From assembly GCA_004210455.1 (NCBI GenBank), contig SEFA01000028.1, positions 1 through 64,000 of the forward strand: 64,000 bases of DNA. Direction: 5' to 3'. Source of the stretch: Rubrivivax sp. (GTDB lineage: Bacteria; Pseudomonadota; Gammaproteobacteria; Burkholderiales; Burkholderiaceae_C). The position numbers and the translations under genes were made by a program. Below are positions 8,193 to 17,667 of the stretch, piece by piece. Numbering within the stretch: the first letter of the stretch is position 1; each line of letters begins with the position of its first letter. Below the pieces are notes generated by a model that did not search any database, was not told the DNA's origin, and saw nothing but the letters and a program-made list of their open reading frames with translations.

Positions 8193-9342
8193 CGCGATCC
8201 CGGCGCCGCTGTTCGGCGGGACAGCCAGCGGCGGAACGGACGCCGCGAGCGCCACAGGCGCGACGAGCGCCCCTGGCGGCGCGCATGTCGCGATTCTTGC
8301 GGGTGCCGCGAACGGTACGGACGGACGGCGCGGCGCCGCCGATCCGGCGAGCGCGAGGCCGCCCGTCGTCGAACTGGCCGCCGCGCCGCTGCGCTCGGCG
8401 GACGCGGCCTCCGCGGCCCGCGAGCCCGGCGCGCAATTGCAGCTCGGCAAGCTTCAGCAAGGACTGGACTACCTCGACCGTCTCGCGGCGGCGATGCAGC
8501 AGCTCAAGGGCGGGCTCAGCGACACGTTGGCACGCCAGACGGCACCGTCCGCGGCGGTCCATGGACAGCTCGATCAGCTGCGGCAACTCTGGGCGCAGCG
8601 CGGCCGGGACGCCGGCGGGCGCGTCGACGCCGAACTGCAGGCCGCGCCCCAGGACGGCGCGGCGCGCCAACGCTTCAAGCTGCGCGGCCTCGATCTGGCC
8701 GTGCTGCAGCAGGGCGGCAAGGAAACGCTGCGGCTGCAGTTGCCGGGCCAGCCGCAGGACAGCGGCGGCAGCAGCCACGGTGGCATCGGCAGCAACGGCG
8801 GCAAGCCGACGCTGATCGCCGTCACGCTGGACGGCGAAGGCACGCAGCAGCAGTTGCTGGCGCTGACGAAGGCCTTGTCCCCGGCGGGCCTGTCGGTGCA
8901 GGCGCAGGGGACCGAGATCGTCTTCAGCGTCGCCGAATCGCAATGGCCCGCCTTGCGCGACGGCCTGACGCTGCGCGGCGAGGGCAAGCGATTCCCGAGC
9001 GGTCAACCGGTGCGCGCGCTGCTGGAGCCGTCGCCTGACGCGCTGCAGCCGCAACGCTGGGACGTGAAGGAGGCGACCGGCCAGCGCCAGGCGCTGGGAC
9101 AACTGCTGCAGGCCCAGCCCAAGGTCGCGCAGGCGCGGGCGCGCCTGCATGAACAGCTCGTGGCGTCGGCCACGCCGCCTGCGGGGGCGGTCGAAGAGAC
9201 GCTGTCGCCGGAGCAGGCTGGGCGGCTCGCCGGATCGCTGGCCGGCGCGCTGTCCGGCGCCGAATACAGCGACGTCGGCGTGCTGCTGCCCGCGCTGCGC
9301 GGCATGCACCGGCAGCGCGTGCGGCAGTTGCTGGGTTCCTGA
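8182..9342 (+). CDS. Uncharacterised protein at the end of the flg operon
   Basis: I do not recognise the family. The 386-residue protein is rich in Ala, Gln, Gly and Leu, has no signal peptide or membrane segment, and seems mostly helical. A disordered first 70 residues precede a more ordered part from about residue 90 (LDYLDRLAAAMQQLKGGLSD) to the end (LLPALRGMHRQRVRQLLGS), with a Gly/Ser linker near 190-205. The start codon lies inside flgL (11-bp overlap) with no strong Shine-Dalgarno, so translation is probably coupled. Position and composition recall FliK-type hook-length proteins or secretion chaperones, but I see no clear FliK C-terminal signature. A flagellar role is inferred from context only. 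Confidence 0.75.
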   Translation: MRSDAIPAPLFGGTASGGTDAASATGATSAPGGAHVAILAGAANGTDGRRGAADPASARPPVVELAAAPLRSADAASAAREPGAQLQLGKLQQGLDYLDRLAAAMQQLKGGLSDTLARQTAPSAAVHGQLDQLRQLWAQRGRDAGGRVDAELQAAPQDGAARQRFKLRGLDLAVLQQGGKETLRLQLPGQPQDSGGSSHGGIGSNGGKPTLIAVTLDGEGTQQQLLALTKALSPAGLSVQAQGTEIVFSVAESQWPALRDGLTLRGEGKRFPSGQPVRALLEPSPDALQPQRWDVKEATGQRQALGQLLQAQPKVAQARARLHEQLVASATPPAGAVEETLSPEQAGRLAGSLAGALSGAEYSDVGVLLPALRGMHRQRVRQLLGS

Positions 9343-9362
9343 GTTCTCGAGTTCTCGAGTCT
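9341..9362 (+). repeat. 8-bp tandem repeat at a stop codon
   Basis: GAGTTCTC is repeated at 9341-9348 and 9349-9356 with a partial third copy. It starts inside the stop codon of the upstream ORF and fills most of the short gap to the convergent hydrolase gene. Confidence 0.8.
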
Positions 9363-9381
9363 GAGGTTCCGGAGCGTCGTC

Positions 9382-11058
9382 TCAGAGCCCGCCGACGAAA
9401 TCGTCGATCTGGAATGCCACGCAGAGCGTGTGGGTGATGGTGCTGCTCTTGCTGAAGCGGACGATCAGCTTCACCAGCTCCGAGTTCTCGTGGCAGTTGC
9501 CGCGCTGGACGCTCGCGAACCGGTGCTTCCCGTTGCTCAACGCGACCAGCATGTCCACGGTGTTCTGCGCCGGCACCAGCGTGTCCGCGCTGAAGTGGTA
9601 CAGCTGTACCTGGGCCTGCGGCAGGTCATAGACCTGGGATCCGGTGACCAGGCTGTTCGCGCCGAGCTGGCGGACGAAGTCCTGGGCCTTGCCGTCCTTG
9701 TAGTCGGCCAGGAAGGATGGCAGGAGTTGGCCGGCGGCGTCGAAGACGAGCTTGGGATCGAAAGCGTAGTTCCCGTAGGCCTGGAAGCTGGTCATGACGT
9801 CGCGGGTGTGGCTGGGCAGGAAACCCAGGTTCTCGTTCATCGCGTAGGCGTCGCGGGCGGCGCCGCCGGCGGTCAGCAGCGCGCCGTGGAAGGTCCGGTA
9901 GACATCGTAGGGCCCCTGGGCGGCGGAGACGACGCGCACCGTGCCTTCCCGGGCCAGGTAGGGCAGGGACGCGAGGGTGGAATACGCGCCTTGCGAGCCG
10001 CCGAACAGGCGCAGGTCCGTGCCGAGGGTGGACAGGTACTGCTGCTGGACGTAGGTGCGGACGGCGCGCAGCAGGTCCTGGGTCTGTCCGGCCGTGTCCG
10101 CGGCCACGAGGTAGGCCTGCGGCAGCGACTTCGAGTCGCCCAGACCGATCAGGTCGGGCGCCAGGAACAGGTGTCCCTTGCCTGCGGCGATCAGGCCGGG
10201 AATGCCCATCGTGGTGGCGCCGGAAGACGGTGCGTCCGACGTGCTGTCCGTGGCGCCGCGCTGGCCGATGACGACCGGCATGCCGTGGAAGTCGACCGGT
10301 TGCCCGCCGGGCGACCGCTCGGGCGCGATGAGCAGCGCGCTCAGCGTCACCGGGTTGCCGCGCGCGTCGGCGCTGCGGTAGGCCACCTTGCTGATGGCGG
10401 CGCCGTAGCGGGCCTCCGGCTTGGCAATGCGGGGAAGTTCCACCCGCAGCGCGTTCTCGAACAGGAATCTCTTGATGTCATTGCCCTTGGCGATCGCCTC
10501 CGCGAACGCGTCGAGCACGTTGTTGATGTCGCCCTGACCGATGTGCGCGGCATTGGGCAGGGATGGCAGCTGCAAGGCCTGGTCGGTGACGGAGACGACC
10601 TCGCCGCGCCGTTCGATGCCCGTCTTGAAGGTGGAGACGGTCTTGGCGTTCCAGCGCAGGCGGTAGATGGCGCCCGGGTCGAGCGCGGCGGCCGCTTCGA
10701 TCGTGCGGGTGCCGACGAAGCCGCCCTGCGGATTCGGCCACTCGCTGCTGGCGACGATGGTCGCGGCGACCGTCGACTGGCTGGCATCCTGCAGGGTGAG
10801 ATCGCCGCAGGCCCCGGCCGTGGGGGCGGTATAGACGATGGTGATCAGCGGATCGACGAAGGCTTGCTCGATGGCGTCCGCCGGCGTGACGCGCAGGACG
10901 TTGCAGGCGACGGTGGGATCCGGGACGGGGATCAGGGTGCTGGACGGTGACGCGTCGGGATCCGGCGCTCGTCCGCCGCAGGCGGTGAGCAGGAGGCAGG
11001 CGGTGAGGGTGGTGAGCGCGGCGAGCGCGGACGGCACGGCGGGACGGTGAAAACGCAT
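9382..11058 (-). CDS. Secreted lipoprotein alpha/beta hydrolase (esterase/lipase-like)
   Basis: A 558-residue protein with a lipoprotein signal (MRFHRPAVPSALAALTTLTA, then LLLTAC; lipobox Cys near residue 28), so it is probably anchored in an envelope membrane. The first ~180 residues resemble an Ig-like/bacterial adhesin fold (VDPLITIVYTAPTAGACGDL). The rest is an alpha/beta hydrolase with LFGGSQGAYSTL, a GxSxG nucleophile elbow near residue 350, and late Asp (FSADTLVPAQ) and His (RGNCHENSE) candidates for the triad. The substrate is unknown. Start at 11058 was chosen for the signal peptide; an in-frame ATG ten codons upstream is possible. Convergent with the flg operon and divergent from the next gene, with a 201-bp intergenic gap. 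Confidence 0.82.
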   Translation of the reverse strand: MRFHRPAVPSALAALTTLTACLLLTACGGRAPDPDASPSSTLIPVPDPTVACNVLRVTPADAIEQAFVDPLITIVYTAPTAGACGDLTLQDASQSTVAATIVASSEWPNPQGGFVGTRTIEAAAALDPGAIYRLRWNAKTVSTFKTGIERRGEVVSVTDQALQLPSLPNAAHIGQGDINNVLDAFAEAIAKGNDIKRFLFENALRVELPRIAKPEARYGAAISKVAYRSADARGNPVTLSALLIAPERSPGGQPVDFHGMPVVIGQRGATDSTSDAPSSGATTMGIPGLIAAGKGHLFLAPDLIGLGDSKSLPQAYLVAADTAGQTQDLLRAVRTYVQQQYLSTLGTDLRLFGGSQGAYSTLASLPYLAREGTVRVVSAAQGPYDVYRTFHGALLTAGGAARDAYAMNENLGFLPSHTRDVMTSFQAYGNYAFDPKLVFDAAGQLLPSFLADYKDGKAQDFVRQLGANSLVTGSQVYDLPQAQVQLYHFSADTLVPAQNTVDMLVALSNGKHRFASVQRGNCHENSELVKLIVRFSKSSTITHTLCVAFQIDDFVGGL

Positions 11059-11259
11059 GGGACACGGTCTAAGTAGGGATGGCGTCATCGTCGATTTCTG
11101 TTCCCTTGCGCTCAATGACGCCGACGGGTGGAGGGGGATGCGCGACAGACAGGTCCGGGTGGTCGACCCACTTGAATGCGGGGGTCGGGCGTGGGCGGCG
11201 ATCGGACGTCGGACACCCGTCATCGAGTGACGCGGCGGCTTGGGTAGACTGCAACTCCG

Positions 11260-12045
11260 ATGAATCCGCCGGCCCGCTTCCCGATCGCAACGCCTGACCC
11301 CGGCCTGGAGGCCGTGTCGCACGCCTTTTCGACGACGCCGCGCTACGACCGCCTGGACGCGCTGCGGGGGCTGGCGATGGTCTGGATGACCGTCTTCCAC
11401 TTCTGCTTCGACCTGAGCTACTTCAAGGTCATCGTGGAGGACTTCTACCGCGATCCGTTCTGGACCTGGCAGCGCAGCGGCATCGTCAGCCTGTTCCTGC
11501 TGTGCGCGGGCATGGGCCAGGCGGTGGCGCTGGCGCAGGGTCAGACGGCCTATCGCTTCTGGCGCCGCTGGGGTCAGGTCATGGTCTGCGCGCTGCTGGT
11601 GTCGATCGGCTCGTGGTTCATGTACCCGCGCTCCTTCATCAGCTTCGGCGTGCTGCACGGCATGGCGCTGATGCTCATCCTGGTGCGCTTCGGCTTCTCC
11701 AGACTGCCTACGGCCGCGCTGTGGGTGCTGGGCGCGGTGGCGGTCGCGCTGCCCTTCTTCATCGCGCATCCCTTCTTCGACACCCGGACGACGAACTGGG
11801 TGGGCCTGGTCACGCGCAAGCCGCTGACCGAGGACTTCGTCCCTATCCTGCCGTGGCTGGGCCCCATGCTGTGGGGCTGCGCGCTGATGCGGCTGGAGGC
11901 GGTGCGCGCCTGGATGCAGCGGCCGCTGCTGCCGGGCGCCCGTCCGTTGTCGGTGATGGGGCGGTGGTCGCTGTCGTACTACATGCTCCATCAGCCGGTG
12001 ATGCTGGGCGCGCTGATGGGCGCGCGCCACCTCGGCTGGCTCTGA
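11260..12045 (+). CDS. DUF1624 / heparan-alpha-glucosaminide acetyltransferase-like membrane protein
   Basis: A 261-residue polytopic inner-membrane protein. The N-terminal signature [20 protein letters not shown], followed by FCFDLSYF, is typical of the DUF1624/acyltransferase-3-like group, and the C-terminal [20 protein letters not shown] is the matching conserved end. Hydrophobic stretches suggest about 6-7 membrane segments. Members are thought to transfer acyl groups across the membrane; the substrate here is unknown. It lies 25 bp upstream of rlmB and may be co-transcribed, although the functions do not obviously match. Confidence 0.85.
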   Translation: MNPPARFPIATPDPGLEAVSHAFSTTPRYDRLDALRGLAMVWMTVFHFCFDLSYFKVIVEDFYRDPFWTWQRSGIVSLFLLCAGMGQAVALAQGQTAYRFWRRWGQVMVCALLVSIGSWFMYPRSFISFGVLHGMALMLILVRFGFSRLPTAALWVLGAVAVALPFFIAHPFFDTRTTNWVGLVTRKPLTEDFVPILPWLGPMLWGCALMRLEAVRAWMQRPLLPGARPLSVMGRWSLSYYMLHQPVMLGALMGARHLGWL

Positions 12046-12070
12046 CGGCGGGTGCGCGACAATCGCGCCC

Positions 12071-12832
12071 ATGAGCTCCTCTCCCGCCTCCTCCAAGACC
12101 CAGATCCTGTTCGGTTTCCACGCCGTCACCGTGCGGCTGAAGACCGCGCCTGCCTCGGTGCAGGAGATCCTTTTCGACGCCACCCGCAAGGACCAGCGCA
12201 TGCGCGGGTTCCTGGAGAAGGCCGAGGCGGCGGGCGCGAAGCTGGTCGAAAGCGACGACGACCGGCTGAAGGCGCTGTGCGGCACGCATCGCCACCAGGG
12301 CGTGGTGGCGCGGGTGAAGGCGGTGGCGAAGTCGCATTCGCTGGACGAGGTGCTGGAGCAGGTCGAAGGCCCGCCGCTGGTGCTGGTGCTGGACGGGGTC
12401 ACCGATCCGCACAACCTGGGCGCCTGCCTGCGCGTGGCCGACGGGGCCGGCGCGCATGCGGTGGTCGCGCCCAAGGACCACGCGGTGGGGCTCAACGCGA
12501 CGGTGGCCAAGGTCGCCAGCGGGGCGGCGGAGACCGTGCCCTACCTGATGGTGACCAACCTGGCGCGGTCGCTCAACGAGCTCAAGGAGCGTGACATCTG
12601 GGTGATCGGCACCTCGGACCAGGCGGAGAAGACCCTGTACGACCTGGACCTGACGGGGCCGGTGGCGCTGGTGCTGGGCGCCGAGGGCGACGGCATGCGC
12701 CAGCTGACCGCGAAGACCTGCGACGAGCTGGTGCGCATCCCGATGCAGGGCGCGGTCGAGAGCCTGAACGTCTCGGTCGCGGCGGGCGTGTGCCTGTACG
12801 AGGCGCTGCGCCAGCGCGAGAAGAAGGCCTGA
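12071..12832 (+). CDS. rlmB: 23S rRNA (guanosine-2'-O)-methyltransferase RlmB
   Basis: RlmB methylates the 2'-O of G2251 in the peptidyl-transferase loop of 23S rRNA using S-adenosylmethionine. The 253-residue protein has the N-terminal substrate-binding domain ([20 protein letters not shown]) and a SPOUT methyltransferase domain with the knot motifs [34 protein letters not shown] and [18 protein letters not shown]. All catalytic motifs are present and the length is normal. A 10-bp repeat starts at its stop codon. Confidence 0.96.
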   Translation: MSSSPASSKTQILFGFHAVTVRLKTAPASVQEILFDATRKDQRMRGFLEKAEAAGAKLVESDDDRLKALCGTHRHQGVVARVKAVAKSHSLDEVLEQVEGPPLVLVLDGVTDPHNLGACLRVADGAGAHAVVAPKDHAVGLNATVAKVASGAAETVPYLMVTNLARSLNELKERDIWVIGTSDQAEKTLYDLDLTGPVALVLGAEGDGMRQLTAKTCDELVRIPMQGAVESLNVSVAAGVCLYEALRQREKKA

Positions 12833-12850
12833 GCCGGCCAGAGCCGGCCT
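12831..12850 (+). repeat. 10-bp tandem repeat at the rlmB stop
   Basis: GAGCCGGCCA (12831-12840) is followed by GAGCCGGCCT (12841-12850). The first unit begins within the rlmB stop codon. The remaining rlmB-upp gap holds a short GGCGCC dyad and an AT-richer GAGATAAT that could serve as a -10 box for upp. Confidence 0.75.
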
Positions 12851-12934
12851 GATCGCCGACGCGAGATAATCGCGACCATTCCGGCGCCCACGAGGCGCCG
12901 TTCCAATATTCGCAGCCTCATTCCTGGTATCGCC

Positions 12935-13567
12935 ATGTCAGTCATCGAAGTCAAGCATCCCCTCGTCAAGCACAAGATCGGCCTGATGCGGGAGGGCGAC
13001 ATGTCGACCAAGAAGTTCCGCGAGCTGACCGGCGAGGTCGCGCGGCTGCTGGCCTACGAGGCGACGGCGGATTTTCCGCTGGAGAAGACGACGATCGAGG
13101 GCTGGTGCGGCCAGGTCGAGATCGACCAGATCGCGGGCCGCAAGGTCACGGTGGTGCCCATCCTGCGCGCGGGACTGGGCATGCTGGACGGCGTGCTGGA
13201 CATGATGCCCAACGCCAAGGTGAGCGTGGTCGGGCTGGCGCGGGACCATGAGACGCTGCAGCCGGTGAACTACTTCGAGAAGTTCGTCGGCCAGTTGGAT
13301 CAGCGCACGGCGCTGATCGTGGACCCGATGCTGGCGACGGCGGGCTCGATGATCGCGACGGTGGATCTGCTCAAGCAGCGCGGCTGCAAGGACATCCGCG
13401 CGCTCGTGCTGGTCGCGGCGCCGGAAGGCGTGGCCGCGCTGAACAAGGCGCATCCGGACATCCGCTGCTGGACTGCGGCGATCGACTCGCACCTCAACGA
13501 GAACGGCTACATCATCCCGGGCCTCGGCGACGCCGGGGACAAGATCTTCGGGACGAAGGACGTTTGA
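12935..13567 (+). CDS. upp: Uracil phosphoribosyltransferase
   Basis: Upp salvages uracil by joining it to PRPP to give UMP in the cytoplasm. The 210-residue length is standard. Visible motifs are [20 protein letters not shown], the PRPP-binding loop [17 protein letters not shown] and the C-terminal uracil-binding segment [20 protein letters not shown]. The gene is 102 bp from rlmB and probably has its own promoter. Confidence 0.98.
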   Translation: MSVIEVKHPLVKHKIGLMREGDMSTKKFRELTGEVARLLAYEATADFPLEKTTIEGWCGQVEIDQIAGRKVTVVPILRAGLGMLDGVLDMMPNAKVSVVGLARDHETLQPVNYFEKFVGQLDQRTALIVDPMLATAGSMIATVDLLKQRGCKDIRALVLVAAPEGVAALNKAHPDIRCWTAAIDSHLNENGYIIPGLGDAGDKIFGTKDV

Positions 13568-13611
13568 GGGATTTGCGCGCGGAGTGAGCGGCGGGGGCAC
13601 TCGTTGCGACC

Positions 13612-14193
13612 TTGTCCCGTTCGATCGAAGTCTCCGCCACTACTGTCGTCATCCGGCCGACGTCTTCGACGCTCTGGCTGTGGATGTTCGCGTTCGCGAC
13701 TGCCTTGAGCTGGATGTTGTGGAAGTTCAGCTTCTACGACACCAGTCTGAAGGCGCTCTGGTTCCTGTTGTTCCCCTCGATGGCCTGGGCCGCCGCAGCG
13801 CTGGACTTCGTTCATGCGCGCGTCAACGTCACGACCATCGATCGGGCTCGCAATCTGGTGCTGATCGAGCGCCTGCCTCGGTTCGGACTCTCAGCGAAGC
13901 AGCGCAACTACGCGCTCTCCGACTTCGCCGCCGTCGAGTCGCATTCGGCCTTGATCGGGCGCTCGCTGGTGTGCCGGGTGTCCCTGGTCACAACCGGGTT
14001 GCGGTCGCTCGTGCTGCTGAATGGCAGCGGCTGCTACGGCGCCAAGTCCTTCTGGCACGCGCCGATGCCCGCTGAGACGGAAGAAGCGGCGGCCGTGCGA
14101 ACGGCCGTGGCGAACGTCAGCGGGCTCACCGACATGGGGTATCGAGGCACGCTCGGGATGAGCGTGGTTTCGTATGAGGCGATGAACCCTTAG
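13612..14193 (+). CDS. Hypothetical membrane protein
   Basis: A 193-residue protein from a TTG start at 13612; no better ATG fits. Two membrane segments lie near residues 20-37 (LWLWMFAFATALSWMLWKF) and 47-63 (ALWFLLFPSMAWAAAAL), followed by a soluble domain with a beta-rich pattern (RARNLVLIERLPRFGLSAKQ). The layout resembles small PH-like membrane proteins but I cannot assign a family. Base composition is a little less GC-extreme than upstream genes, in line with an accessory region starting after upp. Confidence 0.6.
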   Translation: MSRSIEVSATTVVIRPTSSTLWLWMFAFATALSWMLWKFSFYDTSLKALWFLLFPSMAWAAAALDFVHARVNVTTIDRARNLVLIERLPRFGLSAKQRNYALSDFAAVESHSALIGRSLVCRVSLVTTGLRSLVLLNGSGCYGAKSFWHAPMPAETEEAAAVRTAVANVSGLTDMGYRGTLGMSVVSYEAMNP

Positions 14194-14272
14194 CGGGCGA
14201 GGGCGCTGAGGCCTTCATGAAGTCCGTGTCAGATTGGAAGCCGCCATGGCGCGCCAAAGGCAGAAGGCCCTG

Positions 14273-14542
14273 TCATCTGATGATGGCCAACAGCGCCTTC
14301 AGTTCGTCCAATGCTCTCCGCGTCTGTTCCCAACCGAGCATCTCCGCTTCTAGGGGCGATACGTCTTGGCGAAGCAGATCCAAGGACAGCCTATGCAGCT
14401 CGTCTCGCACAGCACGAGGGACGTTCTCAAGCGCAGGCTCGTGAAGTTCGATGCTGTCTGTCACGGCTGTGGCTCCCACCTCGCCGCGCTCATATGCGGC
14501 CACCACCTCGGCTATTCGAACTGCGATGCGCTCGTTTGACAT
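14273..14542 (-). CDS. Small hypothetical protein
   Basis: An 89-residue, mostly helical and acidic protein (MSNERIAVRIAEVVAAYERG; ends ALDELKALLAIIR). No signal or membrane segment. I do not recognise a family. Its even amino-acid composition and helical periodicity look like a real protein, unlike the Arg/Ala-rich shadow frames. It stands alone between a hypothetical membrane protein and the insertion sequence, with 87 bp to the IS inverted repeat. Confidence 0.55.
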   Translation of the reverse strand: MSNERIAVRIAEVVAAYERGEVGATAVTDSIELHEPALENVPRAVRDELHRLSLDLLRQDVSPLEAEMLGWEQTRRALDELKALLAIIR

Positions 14543-14629
14543 GAAGGATCTCGTCCGGCGAGACGGACTATGCGCTGATCTGTGTGGAGCAGCATACGGT
14601 AGGAAGGTCTGCTCCCCGCTGCAGAGCGG

Positions 14630-16349
14630 CAGTCGGCTTTAGGCTGAGGCTGTGTGAAAACCCTCCTGGCGATCTGATGGACGCTGTCTAGATTCATCGT
14701 GTCGATCAGACATGGTGGAGGTGACGATGGCGCGATTCGTCGAAGGTCAGGGGCGGCATCAAGTGACGTTGCTGCCAGAGTGCCTGGATGACTTCATCGC
14801 TGAAGACAATCCTGTCCGCGTCATCGATGCCTATGTTGAAGAGCTTGATCTCGAAGCGTTTGGCTTCGCTGGCGCCACGCCAGCGACGACGGGCCGACCG
14901 GCCTACCACCCGGCGGTCCTGCTCAAGATCTACATCTACGGCTACCTCAACCGTGTCCAGTCGAGCCGGAGGCTCGAGCGCGAGGCACAGCGCAACATCG
15001 AGCTGATGTGGCTGACCGAGCGCCTGGCCCCGGACTTCAAGACCATCGCCGATTTCCGCCGTGACAACGGACAGGGCATCCGCAACGTCTGCCGTCGCTT
15101 CGTCGAACTGTGCCGGCAGCTGAAGCTGGTGAGCGGTGACGGCGTGGCGGTCGACGGCAGCAAGTTCAAGGCAGTCAACAGCCGTGACCAGAACTTCACC
15201 GTCACCAAGATCGAGAAGCGGCGCCAGCAGATCGAGGAGAGCATCCAGCGCTACCTCGCAGCGCTCGACACCGCGGACAGGACATTGCCGCTCATGGAGT
15301 TCGGTCCAAGGTATGCCCAGCTCAGCCACAAGCTGGATGGTCTGCGTGAGCAGATGCAGCGGTTAGACGAGATGGAGCAGCACCTCCTGAAGCAGCCAGA
15401 CAAGCAGGTATCCCTCACGGATCCAGACGCGCGCGCGATGGCGACTCAGGCCGCGGGCAGCGGCGTCGTGGGCTACACCGTGCAGGCAGCTGTCGATACC
15501 AAGCACCACTTGGTCGTGGCGCACGAGGTCACCAACATCGGCAGCGACAGAGCACAGCTCAGCGGCATGGCGCTCGCGGCGCAGGAGGCGATGGGCAAGC
15601 CCAATCTGAAGGTCTACGCCGACCGGGGCTACTTCAACGCCCCGCAGATCAAGCGTTGCGCGGACAACGGCATGAGGCCCTTCGTGCCCAAGCCGATGAC
15701 CTCAAGCGCGAAGGCCGAGGGTCGCTTCGACAAGACTGACTTCATCTACATCGCCAAGGACGACGAGTACCGATGTCCAGCGGGCGAGCGGGCCGCCTAT
15801 CGCTTCACGCGCGATGAAGACGGGCTGCAGATCCGTCGCTATTGGAGTAGCGCGTGCCCCGCATGCCCGATGAAGACGCAGTGCACGCCCTCCAAGCACC
15901 GCCGCATCTCGCGATGGGAGCACCAGGGCGTGCTTGATGCCATGCAGCGGCGTTTGGACCGAAACACCGACGCGATGATGATCCGACGAAGGACAGTGGA
16001 GCATGTCTTCGGCACGCTCAAACACTGGATGGGCAGCACGCACTTCCTGACGCGCAGGCTTGGCAACGTCAGCACCGAGATGAGCCTGCAGGTCCTGGCC
16101 TATAACCTCAAACGGGTGATGCAGATCTTGGGCATCAAGAAGGCAGCGCAGGCGATAAGAATGGTGGGCGCGTTAGCGCCTTTTGAGCCTCGCATCGCAT
16201 CGCGACGCGGACGACTCATAGCATTCCTCAAGCCCGCAAACAGTCCTCGGAGAGCGCATTGGCGCTTCTCAGGACTCGCGTGTGTCCGTGGTCGGGGGAC
16301 GCCTCAAGTCAAACAGCGTTTCCACACAGCCTCGGCTGAAAGCGGACGG
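14630..16349 (+). mobile_element. IS1182-family insertion sequence (about 1.7 kb)
   Basis: Imperfect terminal inverted repeats of up to 32 bp flank one intact transposase: left arm 14630-14661, right arm 16318-16349, sharing the core GAGGCTGTGTG/AAAAC in opposite orientation with about five mismatches. The exact tip is uncertain because similarity may extend past the true ends. I see no obvious target duplication, which is not unusual in this family. The element sits at the left edge of a chromate/arsenic resistance block. Confidence 0.8.
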
Positions 16350-16352
16350 TGA
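14727..16352 (+). CDS. IS1182-family transposase
   Basis: A full-length DDE transposase of 541 residues. The N-terminal DUF772 region (QGRHQVTLLPECLDDFIAED; GRPAYHPAVLLKIYIYGYLN) is followed by a catalytic domain with Asp in DGSKFKAVNS (about residue 143), Asp in VYADRGYFNAP (about 299) and Glu in RRTVEHVFGTLKHW (about 425). A Cys cluster (CPACPMKTQC) lies near residues 376-385. ATG 14727 has GGAGG six bases upstream; an earlier ATG at 14712 has none. The last codons run through the right inverted repeat and the stop falls just outside it, so the C-terminus depends on the junction. Confidence 0.92.
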   Translation: MARFVEGQGRHQVTLLPECLDDFIAEDNPVRVIDAYVEELDLEAFGFAGATPATTGRPAYHPAVLLKIYIYGYLNRVQSSRRLEREAQRNIELMWLTERLAPDFKTIADFRRDNGQGIRNVCRRFVELCRQLKLVSGDGVAVDGSKFKAVNSRDQNFTVTKIEKRRQQIEESIQRYLAALDTADRTLPLMEFGPRYAQLSHKLDGLREQMQRLDEMEQHLLKQPDKQVSLTDPDARAMATQAAGSGVVGYTVQAAVDTKHHLVVAHEVTNIGSDRAQLSGMALAAQEAMGKPNLKVYADRGYFNAPQIKRCADNGMRPFVPKPMTSSAKAEGRFDKTDFIYIAKDDEYRCPAGERAAYRFTRDEDGLQIRRYWSSACPACPMKTQCTPSKHRRISRWEHQGVLDAMQRRLDRNTDAMMIRRRTVEHVFGTLKHWMGSTHFLTRRLGNVSTEMSLQVLAYNLKRVMQILGIKKAAQAIRMVGALAPFEPRIASRRGRLIAFLKPANSPRRAHWRFSGLACVRGRGTPQVKQRFHTASAESGR

Positions 16353-16446
16353 CCACCTCATCCGAAGGGCCGGTACGCGCTGGTAACAGCAGCAGTGACC
16401 CGTTGAAGTGCGGGCCTCTTCATGTACCTTCGCGAGCTCTTCGGAT

Positions 16447-17667
16447 TCAGCCCAGGAACGCCCAGCCTGCCGCAGCTGCGAGGAGCACCACGATGAGTGG
16501 CGACATGCGCGCGTAGACCAGCAGCGCAAACGCCACAAGTGCCGTGGCAAAGTCGGCGCGTGTGCGAATCGCACTCGTCCATACCGGGTCGTACAACGCC
16601 GCCAGCAGGATGCCGACCACGGCAGCATTGATGCCGGCCATGGCCGACTGCACAGCTGCTCGCTGCCGCAGCGCGTCCCAGAAGGGCACCGCACCCACCA
16701 CGAGCAGGAACGCCGGCAAAAATATCGTGGCAAGCAGTGCGAGCCCGCCCGTCCAGCCCGAGAACGGGCCGTCCATGACAGCGCCCAGGTAGGCGGCAAA
16801 CGTGAACAGGGGCCCAGGTACGGCTTGTGCAGCGCCGTATCCCGCAAGGAACTGCTCGTTCGTGACCACGCCTGCCGGAACCACCGTCGCCTGCAGCAGA
16901 GGCAGCACGACGTGTCCTCCACCGAACACGAGAGCGCCTGCACGATAGAAGCCCTCCACAACGGTCCACAACAGTGATTGGGTAGCAACAGCGACGCTTG
17001 GCAAGCCCACAAGAAGACCGAAGAACAAGGCGAGAGCAGCGGCGCCCGCCGCCTTCGAGACGCCATAGCTGCGATGGACAACGGGCTCCTGCCGTGGGAG
17101 CTTCACCATTCGCCAACCGACGAGGCCAGCGACTCCGATGGCGATGACCTGTGATGACGAGGTTGGCAGGACCAGGACGAGAAGCGCCGCCACCATCGCG
17201 ATAGCTGAGCGAGCGCCGTCCGGGCACAGATTCCTCGCCATGCCCCAGACCGCCTGCGCCACGACTGCCACGGCGGCAACCTTCAATCCGTGCACCACGC
17301 CGCTACCCGCGAGCGCTCCCCCGTGCTGGAGCCCGTAAGCAAAAACGATGAGCGCGAAGGCGGACGGAAGTGTGAAGCCACACCACGCCGCCAACGCTCC
17401 GAGCCAGCCTGCTCGCGCCAGCCCGATAGCAATGCCGACCTGACTGCTTGCAGGCCCCGGAAGAAACTGGCAGAGCGCCACGAGGTCCGCGTAGCTTCGC
17501 TCGTCAAGCCAACGGCGACGCTCCACGATCTCGGCTCGAAAGTAGCCCAGGTGGGCGACGGGGCCGCCAAAAGAGGTGAGCCCGAGTTTCAGGAATGCGA
17601 GGAGCACCTCGAAGGCGCCGCCTCGTTGTTCTGCGGTGACGAGCTCGATGTGCTTCTCTGCAGCCAT
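16447..17667 (-). CDS. chrA: Chromate transporter ChrA (long-chain, two CHR domains)
   Basis: ChrA-type transporters expel chromate from the cytoplasm. The 406-residue protein has two homologous CHR halves. The N-terminal half has SFGGPVAHLGYFRAEIVER and LCQFLPGPASSQVGIAIGLA. The C-terminal half has FGGGHVVLPLLQ and GAAQAVPGPLFTFAAYLGAV. Hydrophobic segments give about 10-12 membrane spans. Start at 17667 (MAAEKHIELV) fits the family; a further start 12 codons upstream is possible. It is divergent from arsR, sharing a 176-bp intergenic region, and faces the IS. Confidence 0.93.
   Translation of the reverse strand: MAAEKHIELVTAEQRGGAFEVLLAFLKLGLTSFGGPVAHLGYFRAEIVERRRWLDERSYADLVALCQFLPGPASSQVGIAIGLARAGWLGALAAWCGFTLPSAFALIVFAYGLQHGGALAGSGVVHGLKVAAVAVVAQAVWGMARNLCPDGARSAIAMVAALLVLVLPTSSSQVIAIGVAGLVGWRMVKLPRQEPVVHRSYGVSKAAGAAALALFFGLLVGLPSVAVATQSLLWTVVEGFYRAGALVFGGGHVVLPLLQATVVPAGVVTNEQFLAGYGAAQAVPGPLFTFAAYLGAVMDGPFSGWTGGLALLATIFLPAFLLVVGAVPFWDALRQRAAVQSAMAGINAAVVGILLAALYDPVWTSAIRTRADFATALVAFALLVYARMSPLIVVLLAAAAGWAFLG

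Noticed and set aside
5433-8450. A 1005-codon open frame on the minus strand under flgK, flgL and the following ORF
   Set aside because: It is antisense to well-supported flagellar genes and is built of Arg/Ala/Gly/His-rich sequence typical of high-GC shadow frames.
8528-8545. TGGCACG-like sequence considered as a sigma-54 promoter
   Set aside because: It lies inside a coding sequence and the GG-GC spacing does not fit.
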